A stretch of 64,000 nt of DNA from Paraflavitalea devenefica. GTDB taxonomy: Bacteria; Bacteroidota; Bacteroidia; Chitinophagales; Chitinophagaceae. The stretch is from assembly GCF_011759375.1 (NCBI RefSeq), contig NZ_JAARML010000003.1, positions 744,001 to 808,000 on the forward strand, written 5' to 3'. How positions within the stretch are numbered: position 1 is the first letter of the stretch; every line of letters begins with the position of its first letter. The position numbers and the translations under genes were made by a program. Under the pieces are notes generated by a model that was not told the origin of the DNA, ran no database searches, and worked only from the letters and a program-made list of their open reading frames with translations. This document shows, in pieces, positions 43,404 through 52,322 of this stretch.

Positions 43404-46400
43404 AGTCAACGACACCTTCCTTTTCTGCTTTCTCTCATGCGACCGCCGGTAAATAATCTCCACGATCAGCGGGAAGATCAGCAGCGTTAAAATAGTAGAG
43501 CTGATCAATCCGCCGATCACCACAATCGCCAGCGGCTTCTGCGTCTCCGATCCGATACCGGTGGATACAGCCGCCGGCAGCAAACCAATAGCGGCCATCA
43601 AAGCCGTCATCACCACCGGCCTGATCCTCGAATTAACACCCTCCCGGATAGATTGCACCAGCGGGATCTTCTGGTGCAGGTTCTGCTTAAACACCGAGAT
43701 CAGGATCACGCCGTTCTGTATACAAATACCAAACAGGGCAATAAAACCAATACCGGCCGAAATACTGAAAATAGTACCCGTGATATGCAGGGCCAGGATA
43801 CCGCCGATCATCGCAAAGGGCACATTGATCAATACCAGGCCGGCATCCACTGCATTGCCAAACGTAATAAACAGCAATATGAAAATAGCCACCAGCACCA
43901 CCGGCACTACCTGTGATAACTTCTTCTGCGCCCGTACCTGGTTCTCAAACTCGCCGCTCCACTCCACATGAAAACCTTTGCCCAGCCTGATCTGCTTATT
44001 CACCTTGGCCTGCGCTTCTGCGATCGTACTGCCCATATCCCGGTCGCGGATCGAGAACTTAATAGCAATAAAACGGGTATTCTTATCCCGGTAAATAAAA
44101 GCCGGCCCTGTCACCGTCTTAATATCAGCGATCTCCCGCAACGGTATCCGGGAGCCGTGTATCGTAGGCACCATCAGCTTACCGATCTTATACTCATTGT
44201 CCCTGAACTCTTCCGGGTAGCGGATGCGGATATCAAACTTCCTTTCCTGCTGGTAGAAAGTAGACACCGACTTACCGCCAATGGCCATCTCGATCACGGC
44301 ATTGGCATCGGCCGTGGTAACGCCATAAATACCCATCTTCTGTTCGTCCAGTACAATGCTCAGCTCCGGCTGACCAATATTGCGCATAATGCCAAGGTCC
44401 TTCACACCTTGCACCGTGCCAAGGATTGTATACACGCTGTCGGCCAGGTTATCCAGCTTATCCAGGTCATTGCCGAATATCTTTACCGCCAGGGAGGCAT
44501 TAATACCGGCTACTGCTTCGGCCACATTATCAATAATGGGTTGGGAATAATTATACACCACACCGGGATATTGGCGCAGCTTGGCGTCCATCTCATCCAC
44601 CAGTTGGTCCGTGGATATCTTGCGCTTCCATTCCTTCTTGGGTTTCAGGTTCACCTGGCACTGCACGTAATAAAAGCCCGATGGGTCGGTGCCATCATTG
44701 CTGCGCCCCGTTTGCGACAAAACGCCATTCACTTCATCGAAACTGTTCAGTATCTCGCGGAATTCATGTACAAAATGCGTGGTATTGCTGAGGGAGCTGC
44801 TCATCGGTAACTTGGCTTCCACCCACAAAGCGCCCTCATTCAGCGTAGGCAGGAACTCACTGCCCAGGAACTTAAAGGAGAAAAGCACCCCGCCCATAAT
44901 AGCGAAAGCGATCATCAGGCTCAGCTTCTTATGGGCCATCGTGAAATTGAAACCCTTATTCACAATGCGGTTGAAGAAATTCACCACGGGGTTATTCCTT
45001 TCCCGCACATTTTTATTCAGCAGGATGCTGGCCAGTACCGGCACCAAGGTAAGGGTAAACAATAAAGCGCCCAGCAGGGCAAAGCTCAGTGTCCACGCCA
45101 GCGGTGAGAACATCTTACCTTCCACCTTCTCAAAGGCAAAAATGGGGATCAGGCTGGTAATAATAATCACCTTGGCAAAGAAAATGGCCTTGGCCAGCGA
45201 AGAACCCGTTTTGCGGATCATGCTCAGCTTCGCCATCTTATTAAACTTCTCCATGCCCACCTGATGCGCCTTATGCGCCAGCAGCACAAACAGGCCTTCC
45301 ACCATCACCACCGCTCCGTCTATAATAATACCGAAGTCAATAGCGCCCATCGAAAGCAGGTTGGCGCTCATGCCTTTAATGTGTAAGCAAATAAACGCGA
45401 ACAACAATGACAAAGGAATAATGATCGAAACAATGATCGTGGTACGCCAGTCAAACATAAAAATGAACACGATCAGCGTCACCAGCAAAATACCCTCCAC
45501 CAGGTTATGGATAATCGTATCCGTACAAAAATCCATCAGCTTATCCCGGTCATAAAAAGTTACCATCTTAACGTCCGACGGAAGTATATGCTCATTCAGG
45601 TCTTCGATCTTTTCCTTCACCCGCTTCAATACCTCGCGCGGGTTCTCGCCCTTGCGCATCACCACAATCCCTTCCACGGCATCGTCATTATCATCCAGTC
45701 CCGCCTGGCCTACACGGGGTACATGGCTTTCCACCACTGTGGCCAGGTTCTTTACCAGGATGGGCGTGCCATTAATATTATCCACAATAATATTCTCGAT
45801 ATCCTTGATCTTGTCCAGCAGGCCAATGCCACGCACCACATACGCCTGCCCGTTCTTCTCGATCACATCCCCGCCTACATTAATATTGCTTTTGCTCACG
45901 GCATTATACACCTCCAGCGGGGTAATATCATACCGGGCCAGCATCGTAGGGTCTGCTTTGATCTCATACGTCTTCTCTGCCCCGCCAAAAGCTACCAGGT
46001 CGGCCACGCCGGGCACACTGCGAAGCTGCCGGTCAATCACCCAGTTCTGTATCGTCAACAGGTCGGTAGAACTTTTGCCTTTTCCCTGTACCGTATAGCG
46101 GAAGATCTCGCCCGTAGGGCCATAGGGAGGTTGTACATCCGGTTCCACCCCCTCGGGCAGGTTCACATTGCGCAGCAGGTTATTCACCTGTTGCCGCGCA
46201 AAAAAATCTTCCACATCATCGTCAAAAATGATCTTGGTCACCGACAGGCCAAACATAGAGATCGAGCGCAAAGTAGATTTCTTCTGTACGGAGTTCATGG
46301 CCACCTCAACCGGCACCGTTACAAACCGCTCCACCTCTTCCGCACTCCGCCCCGGCCATTGCGTAACAATAATGATCTGTGTATTCGTAACATCCGGAAA

Positions 46401-46523
46401 AGCTTCCAGGGGTGTTTTTACATAACTCCAGATGCCGCCGGTAATGATCAGCAGCGTCATGAAAAAAATAAAGAACCTGTTCTTCAGCGAAAAGGTCACA
46501 ACATTCGAAATAAATTTATTCAT
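43401..46523 (-). CDS. RND efflux pump of the heavy-metal class (CusA/CzcA family)
   Basis: The protein of 1040 residues has 12 TM helices and two large periplasmic loops. TM4 carries DFGIIIDGAVVMVE (Asp396, Asp402, Glu409), the same spacing as Asp402/Asp408/Glu415 of Cupriavidus CzcA, which is diagnostic of metal-exporting (HME) pumps. The start KNRFFIFFMTLLI and the motif PLEAFPDVTNTQI also fit CzcA/CusA. It exports a cation such as Cu(I), Zn, Co or Cd; I cannot decide which. It is the last gene of a minus-strand operon channel-adaptor-pump and ends in a strong terminator. Confidence 0.94.
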   Translation of the reverse strand: MNKFISNVVTFSLKNRFFIFFMTLLIITGGIWSYVKTPLEAFPDVTNTQIIIVTQWPGRSAEEVERFVTVPVEVAMNSVQKKSTLRSISMFGLSVTKIIFDDDVEDFFARQQVNNLLRNVNLPEGVEPDVQPPYGPTGEIFRYTVQGKGKSSTDLLTIQNWVIDRQLRSVPGVADLVAFGGAEKTYEIKADPTMLARYDITPLEVYNAVSKSNINVGGDVIEKNGQAYVVRGIGLLDKIKDIENIIVDNINGTPILVKNLATVVESHVPRVGQAGLDDNDDAVEGIVVMRKGENPREVLKRVKEKIEDLNEHILPSDVKMVTFYDRDKLMDFCTDTIIHNLVEGILLVTLIVFIFMFDWRTTIIVSIIIPLSLLFAFICLHIKGMSANLLSMGAIDFGIIIDGAVVMVEGLFVLLAHKAHQVGMEKFNKMAKLSMIRKTGSSLAKAIFFAKVIIITSLIPIFAFEKVEGKMFSPLAWTLSFALLGALLFTLTLVPVLASILLNKNVRERNNPVVNFFNRIVNKGFNFTMAHKKLSLMIAFAIMGGVLFSFKFLGSEFLPTLNEGALWVEAKLPMSSSLSNTTHFVHEFREILNSFDEVNGVLSQTGRSNDGTDPSGFYYVQCQVNLKPKKEWKRKISTDQLVDEMDAKLRQYPGVVYNYSQPIIDNVAEAVAGINASLAVKIFGNDLDKLDNLADSVYTILGTVQGVKDLGIMRNIGQPELSIVLDEQKMGIYGVTTADANAVIEMAIGGKSVSTFYQQERKFDIRIRYPEEFRDNEYKIGKLMVPTIHGSRIPLREIADIKTVTGPAFIYRDKNTRFIAIKFSIRDRDMGSTIAEAQAKVNKQIRLGKGFHVEWSGEFENQVRAQKKLSQVVPVVLVAIFILLFITFGNAVDAGLVLINVPFAMIGGILALHITGTIFSISAGIGFIALFGICIQNGVILISVFKQNLHQKIPLVQSIREGVNSRIRPVVMTALMAAIGLLPAAVSTGIGSETQKPLAIVVIGGLISSTILTLLIFPLIVEIIYRRSHERKQKRKVSLT

Positions 46524-46574
46524 AGTCCAAAGACTTTTTGCAATTCATTAATAAAGCCTATCGTCCTCAGCTTG

Positions 46575-46620
46575 TCGAAGCAAACGGCTAACAGCTAAAG
46601 GCTAACAGCTAACACCTAAT
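46575..46620. repeat. TCGAAGCAAACG word plus degenerate 7-bp tract (consensus GCTAACA)
   Basis: TCGAAGCAAACG (46575-46586) is followed by heptamers GCTAACA, GCTAAAG, GCTAACA, GCTAACA, CCTAATC. The last unit overlaps the stop codon of the adaptor gene (complement of CTA at 46616-46618). Read in the gene's direction the unit is (G)TTAGCY, the same as the tract at 11550. Confidence 0.72.
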
Positions 46621-47707
46621 CATTCAGCGCATCATACACCAGCAACTGGTATTGCGCAATCACCTTTTCCCCGGCCTGCAACCCGCTTTTGATATACGTG
46701 GTATTGCCGATCGTCTTGTACAATTCCACTTCCCGGGTTTCTATATTGCATTTGTCTTTGTACACCATCACATAATTCTTATTCTTATCGAAGATCACCG
46801 CCTGTGCCGGTATGGAGGGCAATTGTTCCTTCCCTTCATTATACTCAATATTGATCTGGGCAAACATCTCCGGCTTCAGCAAATAATCCTTATTCGGTAT
46901 CCGTATTCGCACCTTCATCACCCGGCTCTGCGGGTCCAGCATCGAAAAGATCCTGTCTACCTTACCGGTAAACACCTTGTCCTTATAAGCGATCACCGAT
47001 ACATTGGCATCATAGCCTGTCTGTATCTTGGGAATATCGCTTTCAAACACATTGGCCATTACCCATACTTCATCCAGGTTCGAGATCGTAAAAAAAGGCT
47101 GTGCCCCATCCACCCGGTATTGCATCTGATCCGTTACATTCTTCTCCACCACAAAGCCTGATACAGGGGCGGTGATCGTTTGCAAGGCATTGCCCCTGGC
47201 GCCATAAATTGCATTCGTTTCGCGCACGCGTTTCAGGTCGGCCTTTGCTTTCTCCAGCTCTGTTTCAGCCGCTACTACATCCTTTTCCGTGGCCAGCCCG
47301 GCAGTAAACATATCCTTATTGGAGGCCAGTGTCTTCTCCGCCATCTTCACATTCGATTCCGCGTACGACAACTGCCCCTGGTAATCCGCGATCTCGCTGC
47401 TGCGTATCACTGCCAGCACCTGTCCCTTCGTTACATAATCACCCAATTGCACCTTCAGCGATTCCACAATACCGCCTACCACAGGGAATACCTTGATCCA
47501 CTTATCTTCATTGGCGCTGATCTTGCCCGAGAGGGCGATCTCATTCTTTACCGTGTCAGAAATGACTGTCGCAAGCTGTATCTTCTTGGCTAAAGTATCA
47601 GTCAGGCAGAACGTATTATTAGCAGCAGGTGTTGCTTCACTTTCCCGGCAAGAGGCTCCTTGCAACAGCAGGATAGCGCCCAGCAGGTATATAAACATCG
47701 ATTTCAT
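46616..47707 (-). CDS. RND efflux periplasmic adaptor, CusB/CzcB type lipoprotein
   Basis: The 363-residue lipoprotein has a lipobox QGASC (Cys20). The lipoyl halves are visible in IKVFPVVGGIVESLKVQLGD-like segment (about 72-100) and ALQTITAPVSGFVVEKNV (about 175-193), joined by a helical hairpin (AESNVKMAEKTLASNKDMFTA region), followed by beta-barrel (DEVWVMANVFESDIPKI) and membrane-proximal domains. The N-terminus lacks a Met-rich metal-binding motif of the CusB kind, so a CzcB-like role is as likely. It joins the channel and the pump encoded on either side in the same operon. Confidence 0.91.
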   Translation of the reverse strand: MKSMFIYLLGAILLLQGASCRESEATPAANNTFCLTDTLAKKIQLATVISDTVKNEIALSGKISANEDKWIKVFPVVGGIVESLKVQLGDYVTKGQVLAVIRSSEIADYQGQLSYAESNVKMAEKTLASNKDMFTAGLATEKDVVAAETELEKAKADLKRVRETNAIYGARGNALQTITAPVSGFVVEKNVTDQMQYRVDGAQPFFTISNLDEVWVMANVFESDIPKIQTGYDANVSVIAYKDKVFTGKVDRIFSMLDPQSRVMKVRIRIPNKDYLLKPEMFAQINIEYNEGKEQLPSIPAQAVIFDKNKNYVMVYKDKCNIETREVELYKTIGNTTYIKSGLQAGEKVIAQYQLLVYDALND

Positions 47708-47728
47708 ACAATACTTTTTTTGGTCGTG

Positions 47729-49012
47729 TTAATTGAAAAGGGTTTTGCCTACGGCGAAATTCAGGGCCTCTAACGCCTGGTCTCTGTCATTCCTGAGCTG
47801 GTTCAGTTGCAGGATATTGTCCTTCCAGGATTCATAGAAATCCGTAAACTCCAGCAGGCTGATATTCTTCTTCTGGAAATTCTCAGTAATGCCTTGCAGC
47901 AGCTTATTGAATTCTTCTCTGAAAGTAGGATCAAACGAGCGAAGCATCCTGTCGGTATTCAGGGCCTTCATATAAGCTTTCTGTACATCATTCTCTACCG
48001 TTAATTGCTGTTGCGTATATTGAACCTTGCTTTGGTCCACCTGCGTTTTGGCGGCTTTAATATTGCCCTGGTTACGGTTGAAGAAAGGAAGGTCAATAGC
48101 GGCGCTCAGGAAAGTAGCATTCGTTACAAAACTTCCCCGCTTGTCAAACTCAGCGCCCAAAGTAACGTCGGGCGTGCGCAGGGCTTTCTGCAACTGGTAA
48201 TTCTGCTGGCTGTACACCGTTTGGGCGTCGGCCACTTTCAGGTCATAGCGGTTATGATAAGCGCTGTCTACCAATGCCTGTAGGGGATATGCTTGTAGAT
48301 TTTCTGTGGTGCCTGCTGTGTCTGTGGGCTGGTAATAATGCTTATTGTCGCGCAGCAACAACTGCAGCGCTGCTTCCAGGTCGTTCAACTGGTTTTGCAG
48401 GTTCGCCTGTTCGGCCTGCAGGGTATACAGCAATGACTTAATGCGTACAGCATCCTTGAGCGTAACCACGCCTTTCGCCTGCAACTCGCCATACGCATTG
48501 CTCAATTGTTGCAGGGTATTGATCTGTAGTGCGTAAGCAGAGCGCGACTGCTGCAGGTGCAGCATGCCATAATAATTGCTCCGCAAAGAAAAACGCAGGG
48601 TGCGCAGCAGGTCATAAAAATTATACTCGGCTATGCTGGCATTCGTGGTGGTCAGCTTGATCTGCTTATTGCGCTTGCCGGCCAGTATGATCAATTGCTG
48701 GAGCTGGATATCATATTGTCCGGTTTTGTTGGAAATATCAAAAACCTTATGCTGGTCGGGATTATAAATATTGCCATTTACAGATAACGTCGGGTTATTA
48801 TACAGTTTTGCCTGGATGATCTGTGCCTGGGCAATACTCATATCATACTTCGCTGCCAGTAGCGACAGGTTGTTTTGTAAAAATTGTTGCTCAGCTTCTT
48901 GCAGGGTAATACGCAACGTATCCTGAGCCTGGGTTGCAAGGCCGGTCAGTAATACAGCAATCACTACCATGCGATGCCTGAACAGAATATACCTTCTGGT
49001 CATACATGTCAT
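47729..49012 (-). CDS. TolC-family outer-membrane channel of the heavy-metal RND operon
   Basis: The 427-residue protein has a signal peptide (about 1-29, ending ATQAQ) and two outer-membrane efflux protein repeats with long coiled helices (LRITLQEAEQQFLQNNLSLL; LQALVDSAYHNRYDLKVADAQ). It is the CzcC/CusC equivalent; it lacks the lipobox of the OprM-type channel at 17448. An ATG three codons in (49003) is an alternative start. It is the first gene of the operon, 21 bp from the adaptor. A minus-strand TATATTTG box lies 161 bp upstream. Confidence 0.88.
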   Translation of the reverse strand: MTCMTRRYILFRHRMVVIAVLLTGLATQAQDTLRITLQEAEQQFLQNNLSLLAAKYDMSIAQAQIIQAKLYNNPTLSVNGNIYNPDQHKVFDISNKTGQYDIQLQQLIILAGKRNKQIKLTTTNASIAEYNFYDLLRTLRFSLRSNYYGMLHLQQSRSAYALQINTLQQLSNAYGELQAKGVVTLKDAVRIKSLLYTLQAEQANLQNQLNDLEAALQLLLRDNKHYYQPTDTAGTTENLQAYPLQALVDSAYHNRYDLKVADAQTVYSQQNYQLQKALRTPDVTLGAEFDKRGSFVTNATFLSAAIDLPFFNRNQGNIKAAKTQVDQSKVQYTQQQLTVENDVQKAYMKALNTDRMLRSFDPTFREEFNKLLQGITENFQKKNISLLEFTDFYESWKDNILQLNQLRNDRDQALEALNFAVGKTLFN

Positions 49013-49172
49013 AGTTTAATAAAAAATAAATGGGTCTTCAGCTTAGGCTACCCATGCGTCCGGGGGAGGGCAAACAATGTTGGAATAGCCTTTGCAGGTT
49101 GGGTATACCTGTCCCCCGGCTCTTCATGAAGCTTTTTATCGGTCTGTTAGTGGGTGTAATAGCTTACCGTTG

Positions 49173-49180
49173 CAAATATA
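49173..49180 (-). promoter_or_regulatory. Candidate -7 box for the heavy-metal RND operon
   Basis: TATATTTG on the minus strand matches TAnnTTTG. No clear -33 partner is seen. A start near 49166 would give a leader of about 150 nt. Nothing else is recognised in the 303-bp spacer 49013-49315. Confidence 0.35.
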
Positions 49181-49315
49181 GAATCCGCTATGCGAAAATC
49201 ATACCTCGTCAGCCGTAGACCACGTTAATAGCGCGTTAAGCACAAATTGTTATCTTCCCACCTTTTTCATTATCATTGTAATTCAAGACGATTGTCAATC
49301 CTACAATTAAGCCAC

Positions 49316-52102
49316 ATGCAGTCATCCTTTTTGCTCGTCCGTCCACAACTACACCGCTTTATAAGCCTTATCATCTTGTTGTGTATGATCAATTTGCACA
49401 CCACCGCACAGCAAACCATCGTTCACTATCTATCTGGTACCGATAAAGACCATACCGTGGCCTGGGATTTCTTTTGTACCAAAGGGCGCAACAGTGGTAA
49501 GTGGACCACCATTCCCGTACCTTCCTGCTGGGAACTGCAGGGCTTTGGTCATTACGATTATGGCCGGGTAAAACTGGCCGAGCAGTCAGATGAAGTGGGT
49601 AAATACCGTTACCGCTTTAAGGCCGCTAAAGAATGGAAGGGACAACAAGTGAACATCGTCTTCGAAGGTTCCATGACCGATACAGAAGTAAAGATCAATG
49701 GTAAGCTGACCGGTAAAATGCACCAGGGCGCTTTTTACCGCTTTACCTACGACATCAGTGGGTTGTTAAAATATGGCGCTTCCAACCTGCTGGAAGTGCA
49801 GGTAAGTAAAAAATCGGCCAATCATTCCGTCAACCTGGCCGAACGCGATGCCGACTTCTGGATATTTGGCGGCATCTTCCGCCCGGTATACCTCGAAATA
49901 AAACCTGTTACGCATATTGAAAGGGTAGCCATTGATGCGCAGGCCGATGGAAAATTCACCATGCAGGTCTTCACACAACACGAAGGAAATGATTACCGGG
50001 TGGAAGCAGCCATAAGCAAAGTGAACAGCCCGCAGGTGCTCAAAACGATTGATAGGGCCATGTGGGGAGATGTTGACTCAATGGCTCTTTTAACCGGGCA
50101 ATTAGAGAATATTGATCTATGGAGCCCGGAATTCCCCAACCTGTACAAAGTAGTGGTGGCGTTAAAAAATAAACAGGGCAACGCAATACATACCATTGAA
50201 CAGAAATTCGGGTTCAGGACAGCAGAACTGCGCCCCCATGATGGCTTCTACCTCAACAACAAAAAAGTCTTGTTCAAAGGTGTGAACCGGCACAGCTTCT
50301 GGCCCGAAAGCGGCCGCACGCTCAGTAAGGCCATCAGCATAGAAGATGTGACGCTCATGAAAGACATGAACATGAATGCCGTCCGCATGTCGCACTATCC
50401 GCCCGATCAGCATTTCCTCGATGTGTGCGATTCCATGGGGCTCATGGTCATTGATGAGCTCACAGGCTGGCAAAAAATGTACGATGATACCACGGCCCGC
50501 CGGCTGGTCAAAGAACTGGTGATTCGTGATGTGAACCATGCCAGCATTATGTTATGGGCCAATGGCAATGAAGGAGGCTTCAACCGTACCGTGGATGGCG
50601 ATTACCATTGGTACGATCCGCAAAAGCGGCATGTCATTCACCCCTGGGAAAAATTCAACCACACCGATACCAAACACTATCCCGATTACAACTACATGGT
50701 CAATGCTTCACTCTATGAAAAAGAAGTATTCTTCCCCACGGAGTTCATGCACGGCCTCTATGACGGCGGGCATGGCGCCGGGCTCGATGACTTCTGGAAC
50801 CTCATCACGCAGATGCCCCGGGCGGCAGGTGGCTTCTTGTGGGTATTGGCCGATGAAGGGGTGGTGCGCCGGGATAAAAATGACAGCATTGATACTTATA
50901 CCAACAATGCACCTGATGGCATCGTAGGGCCGTATCACCAGAAAGAAGGCAGCTACTACACCATCAAAGAAATATGGTCGCCGGTATACATGGGGCTGCA
51001 AACAATAGAGCCATCATTCAATGGACTCGTGCCGGTAGAGAACAGGTTCCTGTTTACCAACCTTGATCAATGTTCTTTCCAATGGAAACTCATGCAGGCG
51101 GGTAAAACGGCTATGACAACCATAGCCACCGGTAAACCTGCCACACTTTCCTTGAAACCCGGAGAGCGCGGCATGATGGACCTGCAACTGCCGGCTACCT
51201 GGGCCACAGCCGATGCGTTATACCTCACAGCAACAGATCCCCACGGCAAAGAAATATTTACCTATAGCTGGCCGGTTCACCACGGCACAACTCCTACATC
51301 TTCAGGGCAGACAAGCAATACAACCGCTGTGCAGGCCAAAGAAGAAGGCAATACACTCATCGTACAGCAGGGCAACTACGCTGTTTACTTTGATAAATCC
51401 ACCGGCTATCTTACTCAAATAGTGAAAGGCGATGAGGTGCTTTCTTTATCCGGAGGTCCGGTATTGGCCGGGTTGGAGCAGCAGCTAGCTGACTTTACCC
51501 ATAAAAAAGTGGGGGATGATTATATAGTGCAAGCTGCTTACAAAGGGAAAGACAACTGGATGAATGCCACCTGGACCTTCAGTCCCGGTAAACTGGTAAA
51601 ACTGGAATACAGCTTTTCACAAAGAGGTGAAGCCGAATTTATGGGCATCACCTTCAACTATCCCGAAGAAAAGATAAAAGGCATGCGCTGGCTGGGCAGG
51701 GGACCTTATCGCGTATGGAAAAACAGGCTCAAAGGCTTGCAGTGGGGTGTATGGGAAAAGGCGTACAACAATACCATTACAGGTGAGCGTGGCTGGCAGT
51801 ACCCGGAATTCAAGGGCAACCATGCTGAAGTAAAATGGGTCACGGTACAAACCGGTGAATTTCCTTTTACCGTATATGCGGAAAGTGACAACCTCTTTTT
51901 CCAGATGCTCAAACCCGAAAGCCCCCACGGCGCTTACAACAACAATACAACCGTCAATTACCCGGCGGGCAACATTGGTTTCCTCAATGCCATACAGCCC
52001 ATCGGCACCAAATTCCAGTCCGCCTCCGTTATGGGTCCGCAAAGCCAGAAAAACGTCCAGCTCAATGCACCCTATACCGGCGTCCTGTGGTTTGAGTTTT
52101 AA
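49316..52102 (+). CDS. Glycoside hydrolase family 2 enzyme (beta-galactosidase/beta-glucuronidase type)
   Basis: From ATG 49316 the protein has 928 residues with a signal peptide (MQSSFLLVRPQLHRFISLII); an upstream in-frame ATG at 49247 adds 23 residues and is less likely. The GH2 order is seen: sugar-binding jelly roll (about 35-190; PVPSCWELQGFG), immunoglobulin-like domain (about 195-300) and TIM barrel (about 300-570; GVNRHSFWPESGRTLS). The acid/base is Glu419 in NGNEGG and the nucleophile is most likely Glu476 in PTEFMHG. A C-terminal Bgal small-chain-like domain follows (about 690-928; WLGRGPYRVWKNR). It is periplasmic or secreted and probably acts on plant or microbial polysaccharide fragments. 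No SusCD pair is adjacent. Confidence 0.9.
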   Translation: MQSSFLLVRPQLHRFISLIILLCMINLHTTAQQTIVHYLSGTDKDHTVAWDFFCTKGRNSGKWTTIPVPSCWELQGFGHYDYGRVKLAEQSDEVGKYRYRFKAAKEWKGQQVNIVFEGSMTDTEVKINGKLTGKMHQGAFYRFTYDISGLLKYGASNLLEVQVSKKSANHSVNLAERDADFWIFGGIFRPVYLEIKPVTHIERVAIDAQADGKFTMQVFTQHEGNDYRVEAAISKVNSPQVLKTIDRAMWGDVDSMALLTGQLENIDLWSPEFPNLYKVVVALKNKQGNAIHTIEQKFGFRTAELRPHDGFYLNNKKVLFKGVNRHSFWPESGRTLSKAISIEDVTLMKDMNMNAVRMSHYPPDQHFLDVCDSMGLMVIDELTGWQKMYDDTTARRLVKELVIRDVNHASIMLWANGNEGGFNRTVDGDYHWYDPQKRHVIHPWEKFNHTDTKHYPDYNYMVNASLYEKEVFFPTEFMHGLYDGGHGAGLDDFWNLITQMPRAAGGFLWVLADEGVVRRDKNDSIDTYTNNAPDGIVGPYHQKEGSYYTIKEIWSPVYMGLQTIEPSFNGLVPVENRFLFTNLDQCSFQWKLMQAGKTAMTTIATGKPATLSLKPGERGMMDLQLPATWATADALYLTATDPHGKEIFTYSWPVHHGTTPTSSGQTSNTTAVQAKEEGNTLIVQQGNYAVYFDKSTGYLTQIVKGDEVLSLSGGPVLAGLEQQLADFTHKKVGDDYIVQAAYKGKDNWMNATWTFSPGKLVKLEYSFSQRGEAEFMGITFNYPEEKIKGMRWLGRGPYRVWKNRLKGLQWGVWEKAYNNTITGERGWQYPEFKGNHAEVKWVTVQTGEFPFTVYAESDNLFFQMLKPESPHGAYNNNTTVNYPAGNIGFLNAIQPIGTKFQSASVMGPQSQKNVQLNAPYTGVLWFEF

Positions 52103-52171
52103 TAACCCGCTCTGCGAGGCTTGCAGCCTCGCAGCCCTATTCCGGGGCCTTTGGCCCCATCGAAGCAAACG
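52103..52171. repeat. Family A double-palindrome repeat ending in TCGAAGCAAACG
   Basis: The copy begins immediately after the GH2 stop codon with TAACCCGCTCTGCGAG. It has two perfect hairpins, GCGAGGCT-TGC-AGCCTCGC and GGGGCC-TTT-GGCCCC, and ends with TCGAAGCAAACG (52160-52171). Next come TCCGAAGGA-G-TCCTTCGGA (52178-52196) and three diverged heptamers (52198-52218; CGATTGC, CGACTGC). Confidence 0.7.
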
Positions 52172-52232
52172 CACTGCTCCGAAGGAGTCCTTCGGACCGA
52201 TTGCCGACTGCCGTTTTCCAAATCTTGTTTCT

Positions 52233-52262
52233 CCGCAGTGTCTCCCGGAGGGGACGCTGCGG
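52233..52262. repeat. Family B palindrome
   Basis: CCGCAGTGTC (52233-52242) and GACGCTGCGG (52253-52262) differ by one base from the copy at 8164-8193. It lies in the spacer between the GH2 and deacetylase genes and may terminate the former (CTTTAAAAACG follows). Confidence 0.65.
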
Positions 52263-52322
52263 CTTTAAAAACGTCCCCGTTTCCTAAATCTTCTTTAAAT
52301 TACAGTAACTAACAACGCTGCA

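Noticed and set aside
45507..46598. 363-codon plus-strand open frame
   Set aside because: It is antisense to the heavy-metal pump gene and is low-complexity His/Arg-rich, an antisense artefact.
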